DNA of 64,000 bases, taken from positions 28,342 through 92,341 of the forward strand of contig JBNRMJ010000013.1 in the NCBI GenBank assembly GCA_050309435.1, given 5' to 3'. The DNA is from CAYXVJ01 sp050309435 (GTDB lineage: Bacteria; Bacillota; Clostridia; Saccharofermentanales; Fastidiosipilaceae). Below, one piece after another: positions 62,793 through 64,000 of the stretch. Under the pieces are notes generated by a model that did no database searches, was not told where the DNA came from, and worked only from the letters and a program-made list of their open reading frames with translations. Position numbers and translations under genes: made by a program. Numbering within the stretch: the first letter of the stretch is position 1; every line of letters begins with the position of its first letter.

Positions 62793-62939
62793 ATAAGACT
62801 TCGTGTTTGACTTCCAAGAAGCGATTAGCCGATAATCGCAAGTTAAGCCAAATACGGCAGCCATTAACCCCTGGAACCCGGCTTTTACGCGGATTGAGTA
62901 GAACATCGTTACGAATGATGAGTTATTCTCGACAATTCA

Positions 62940-62958
62940 CCACATTTAAAAAATGTGG
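62940..62958. repeat. Small perfect palindrome at the tRNA-Val promoter
   Basis: CCACATTT-AAA-AAATGTGG abuts the -35 box of the tRNA promoter. Could be a protein site or, on the reverse strand, a weak hairpin; function unknown. Confidence 0.5.
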
Positions 62959-62987
62959 TTGACAGAAGTCGGGTTTCGGGTTAATAT
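62959..62987 (+). promoter_or_regulatory. Promoter of tRNA-Val
   Basis: Perfect TTGACA (62959-62964), 17-base spacer, TAATAT (62982-62987), 36 bases before the tRNA. Confidence 0.85.
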
Positions 62988-63023
62988 TTCTGAGCGGTTG
63001 ATTGATCGCGATCAACAGTTCTT

Positions 63024-63100
63024 GGGTGCTTAGCTCAGCTGGTTAGAGTACCTGCTCGACACGCAGGGGGTCACTGGTTCGAATCCAGTAGTACCCACCA
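63024..63100 (+). tRNA. tRNA-Val (anticodon GAC) with unusual C33
   Basis: A 77-base cloverleaf with encoded CCA. Acceptor GGGTGCT pairs with AGTACCC (one G-U), D arm GCTC/GAGT, anticodon stem CCTGC/GCAGG, T arm ACTGG/CCAGT around TTCGAAT. The loop TCGACAC places GAC at 34-36 but has C at position 33, where bacterial tRNAs have U almost without exception. It is the likely integration site of the recombinase element to its right. Confidence 0.9.
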
Positions 63101-63106
63101 AGACGA

Positions 63107-63140
63107 AAAGCCTGTAATCTCAGTGGTTACAGGCTTTTTT
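63107..63140 (+). terminator. Terminator after tRNA-Val
   Basis: AAAAGCCTGTAA pairs with TTACAGGCTTTT, with a T run; the A run on the other side may let it also stop recombinase transcription. Confidence 0.9.
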
Positions 63141-63219
63141 AATGCTCTTCTTTGTGTTTGAATATTGAGTGCATAATGCGGTTTTGGCCTTATCGTGGCC
63201 TTATGTGCAACCCTATGAT

Positions 63220-64000
63220 TTAGGCGTGCAACTCGGTCACATTCCGTTTCGGCCTTGCAGCCAGATGGGCAACCTTCAGAAGGTCGTCTTGGTTGGAATG
63301 GACATAGACGCGGTAGATGGTCGTGATATCGTCACCGAGGTAGTCAGCCAGGTGCCCTGGATCAGCTCCGTTTCGGATGGCATTTGTCGCAAAGGTATGG
63401 CGGAGGTCATGAGGGGAGTGCTTGCCGTCTGTGATGTTGGATAGATGCCTAGAGATATTATGATGATCCATTGGCTTTCCGAGCTTAGTTTCAAAGATAT
63501 AGCCGGATATGCTTTCTTTCGCTCGCTGCCGGCACATTTCAAGAACATCTTCTGGCAAGGCTATAGTGCGTATGGAACGCTTCGTTTTAGGCCTTTTATT
63601 ATTGCCGTGTCGATCTAAAACGTTATCGATTCGACATCCGGTGGCTGTTAGCTTATCAACTCGTAAGCCTCTAGCTTCTTGAGTGCGACAGCCTGTTCTG
63701 AGGATGAAGTATAGAATATCGCGATAAGGCTTTTCTCTTGAACGTGGATTATCCTCAGTGCAGTGTTCAATGATACGATCCATCGTGTTCGGATCGATGT
63801 ATTTAGCTCGCTTAACTTCATTGTCCTGCCCAAGTTCTGTTCCTGCTACAGGGTTTGATCTGATCATCTTGAGCGCGATGGCTTTCTCGAACGACAAGTT
63901 GAGCAGGGTTCGTGTTATTTCAGTTGTTCGCACGCTGACATGTGATCGGATAGTATTAAGAGCTTGTTGAACAGCTGGCTGATCGATCTTTTGCAGCTCT
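63220..64000 (-). CDS. Tyrosine recombinase/integrase (N-terminus beyond the window)
   Basis: At least 259 residues; the frame is open to the last base of the window, so the true start lies beyond it (the GTG at 63933 is internal). Visible parts are the end of the core-binding domain and the whole catalytic domain: first Arg in TGCRTQEARGLR, H-x-x-R in HDLRHTFATNA, and the nucleophile Tyr in YRVYVHSN; ADYLGDD replaces the usual L-G-H, so the second His is Asp here. It resembles Int/Tn916-type integrases. It likely inserts its element into tRNA-Val. Confidence 0.9.
   Translation of the reverse strand, partial: ELQKIDQPAVQQALNTIRSHVSVRTTEITRTLLNLSFEKAIALKMIRSNPVAGTELGQDNEVKRAKYIDPNTMDRIIEHCTEDNPRSREKPYRDILYFILRTGCRTQEARGLRVDKLTATGCRIDNVLDRHGNNKRPKTKRSIRTIALPEDVLEMCRQRAKESISGYIFETKLGKPMDHHNISRHLSNITDGKHSPHDLRHTFATNAIRNGADPGHLADYLGDDITTIYRVYVHSNQDDLLKVAHLAARPKRNVTELHA

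Larger units (their letters stand above)
63101..64000. mobile_element. Edge of an integrated element at tRNA-Val, running off the right end
   Basis: A tyrosine recombinase gene starts within 120 bases of the 3' end of a tRNA gene, pointing toward it, the usual layout of tRNA-targeting phages, ICEs and islands. The far end and the matching attachment repeat lie outside the window, so size and type are unknown. The boundary is put at the tRNA end by convention; the crossover is probably inside the tRNA. Confidence 0.7.

Noticed and set aside
1..64000. CRISPR array, insertion sequences, rRNA or phage-defence island
   Set aside because: No regularly spaced repeats, transposase genes, rRNA sequence or defence signature domains were seen. 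The only mobile signal is the recombinase at the right edge.

Overview
The window reads as chromosomal DNA of a low-to-mid GC Gram-positive bacterium, most likely a fermentative member of the Bacillota (Clostridia-like). Evidence: strong AGGAGG-type ribosome sites with GTG and TTG starts, lipoprotein-type solute-binding proteins, a YesN-type AraC regulator paired with an LplABC-type importer, an XRE-cupin/potABCD operon, a YtrA-type GntR/ABC exporter operon, a CarD regulator, and an oxygen-sensitive sulfatase-maturase-type radical SAM enzyme. I cannot name the genus from sequence alone.

Layout. 1-7.6 kb: end of an amidase, a membrane glycosyltransferase, an XRE regulator, a VOC protein, a nucleoside hydrolase plus sugar isomerase pair, an acetyltransferase coupled to a broken GH94-type phosphorylase remnant, an aldo/keto reductase and an arsenate reductase. 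7.8-15.6 kb: a short stress protein with an EF-hand-like loop, then a divergently regulated importer (YesN regulator, binding lipoprotein, two permeases) ending in an M14 carboxypeptidase. 15.8-19.3 kb: an AT-richer island with an NTF2-like membrane-anchored protein, an ECF sigma factor, its likely anti-sigma factor and a small secreted protein, then a GNAT enzyme. 19.3-24.5 kb: guaA, deoxyinosine glycosylase, KDPG aldolase, an MBL-fold hydrolase and pyridoxal kinase. 24.7-28.9 kb: a tight three-gene operon of two paralogous cysteine-free membrane-anchored repeat proteins and an anSME-type radical SAM enzyme. 29-34.3 kb: fumC, then an ABC importer with two tandem paralogous binding lipoproteins. 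34.5-39.2 kb: tRNA-Gln, acetyltransferase, an APH-like kinase, a DMT transporter, and a purine-type permease with a phosphoribosyltransferase. 39.2-45.8 kb: XRE-cupin/potABCD polyamine operon and a cystine-type symporter. 45.8-50.3 kb: GntR/ABC exporter operon with a clear operator, then a sugar isomerase/dehydrogenase operon. 50.3-62.8 kb: polysaccharide-deacetylase-like lipoprotein with an altered active site, PspA plus a TPM-like membrane protein, malic enzyme with a YczE-like protein, an MFS carrier, BrkB, CarD, a second YflT-like stress protein, a DEAD-box helicase and an ABC-F ATPase. 63.0-64 kb: tRNA-Val with C at position 33, then a tyrosine recombinase, the edge of an integrated element running off the right end.

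How it fits together. Much of the window is nutrient uptake (oligosaccharide- or peptide-type, amino-acid-type, polyamine, purine and cystine importers) tied to central metabolism (fumarase, malic enzyme, KDPG aldolase, nucleoside and purine salvage) and to envelope or stress maintenance (PspA, CarD, YflT-like proteins, ECF sigma). I see no phage-defence island, CRISPR array or biosynthetic cluster. The least explained systems are the repeat-protein/radical-SAM operon, the ECF sigma cassette, and the importer that ends in a carboxypeptidase.
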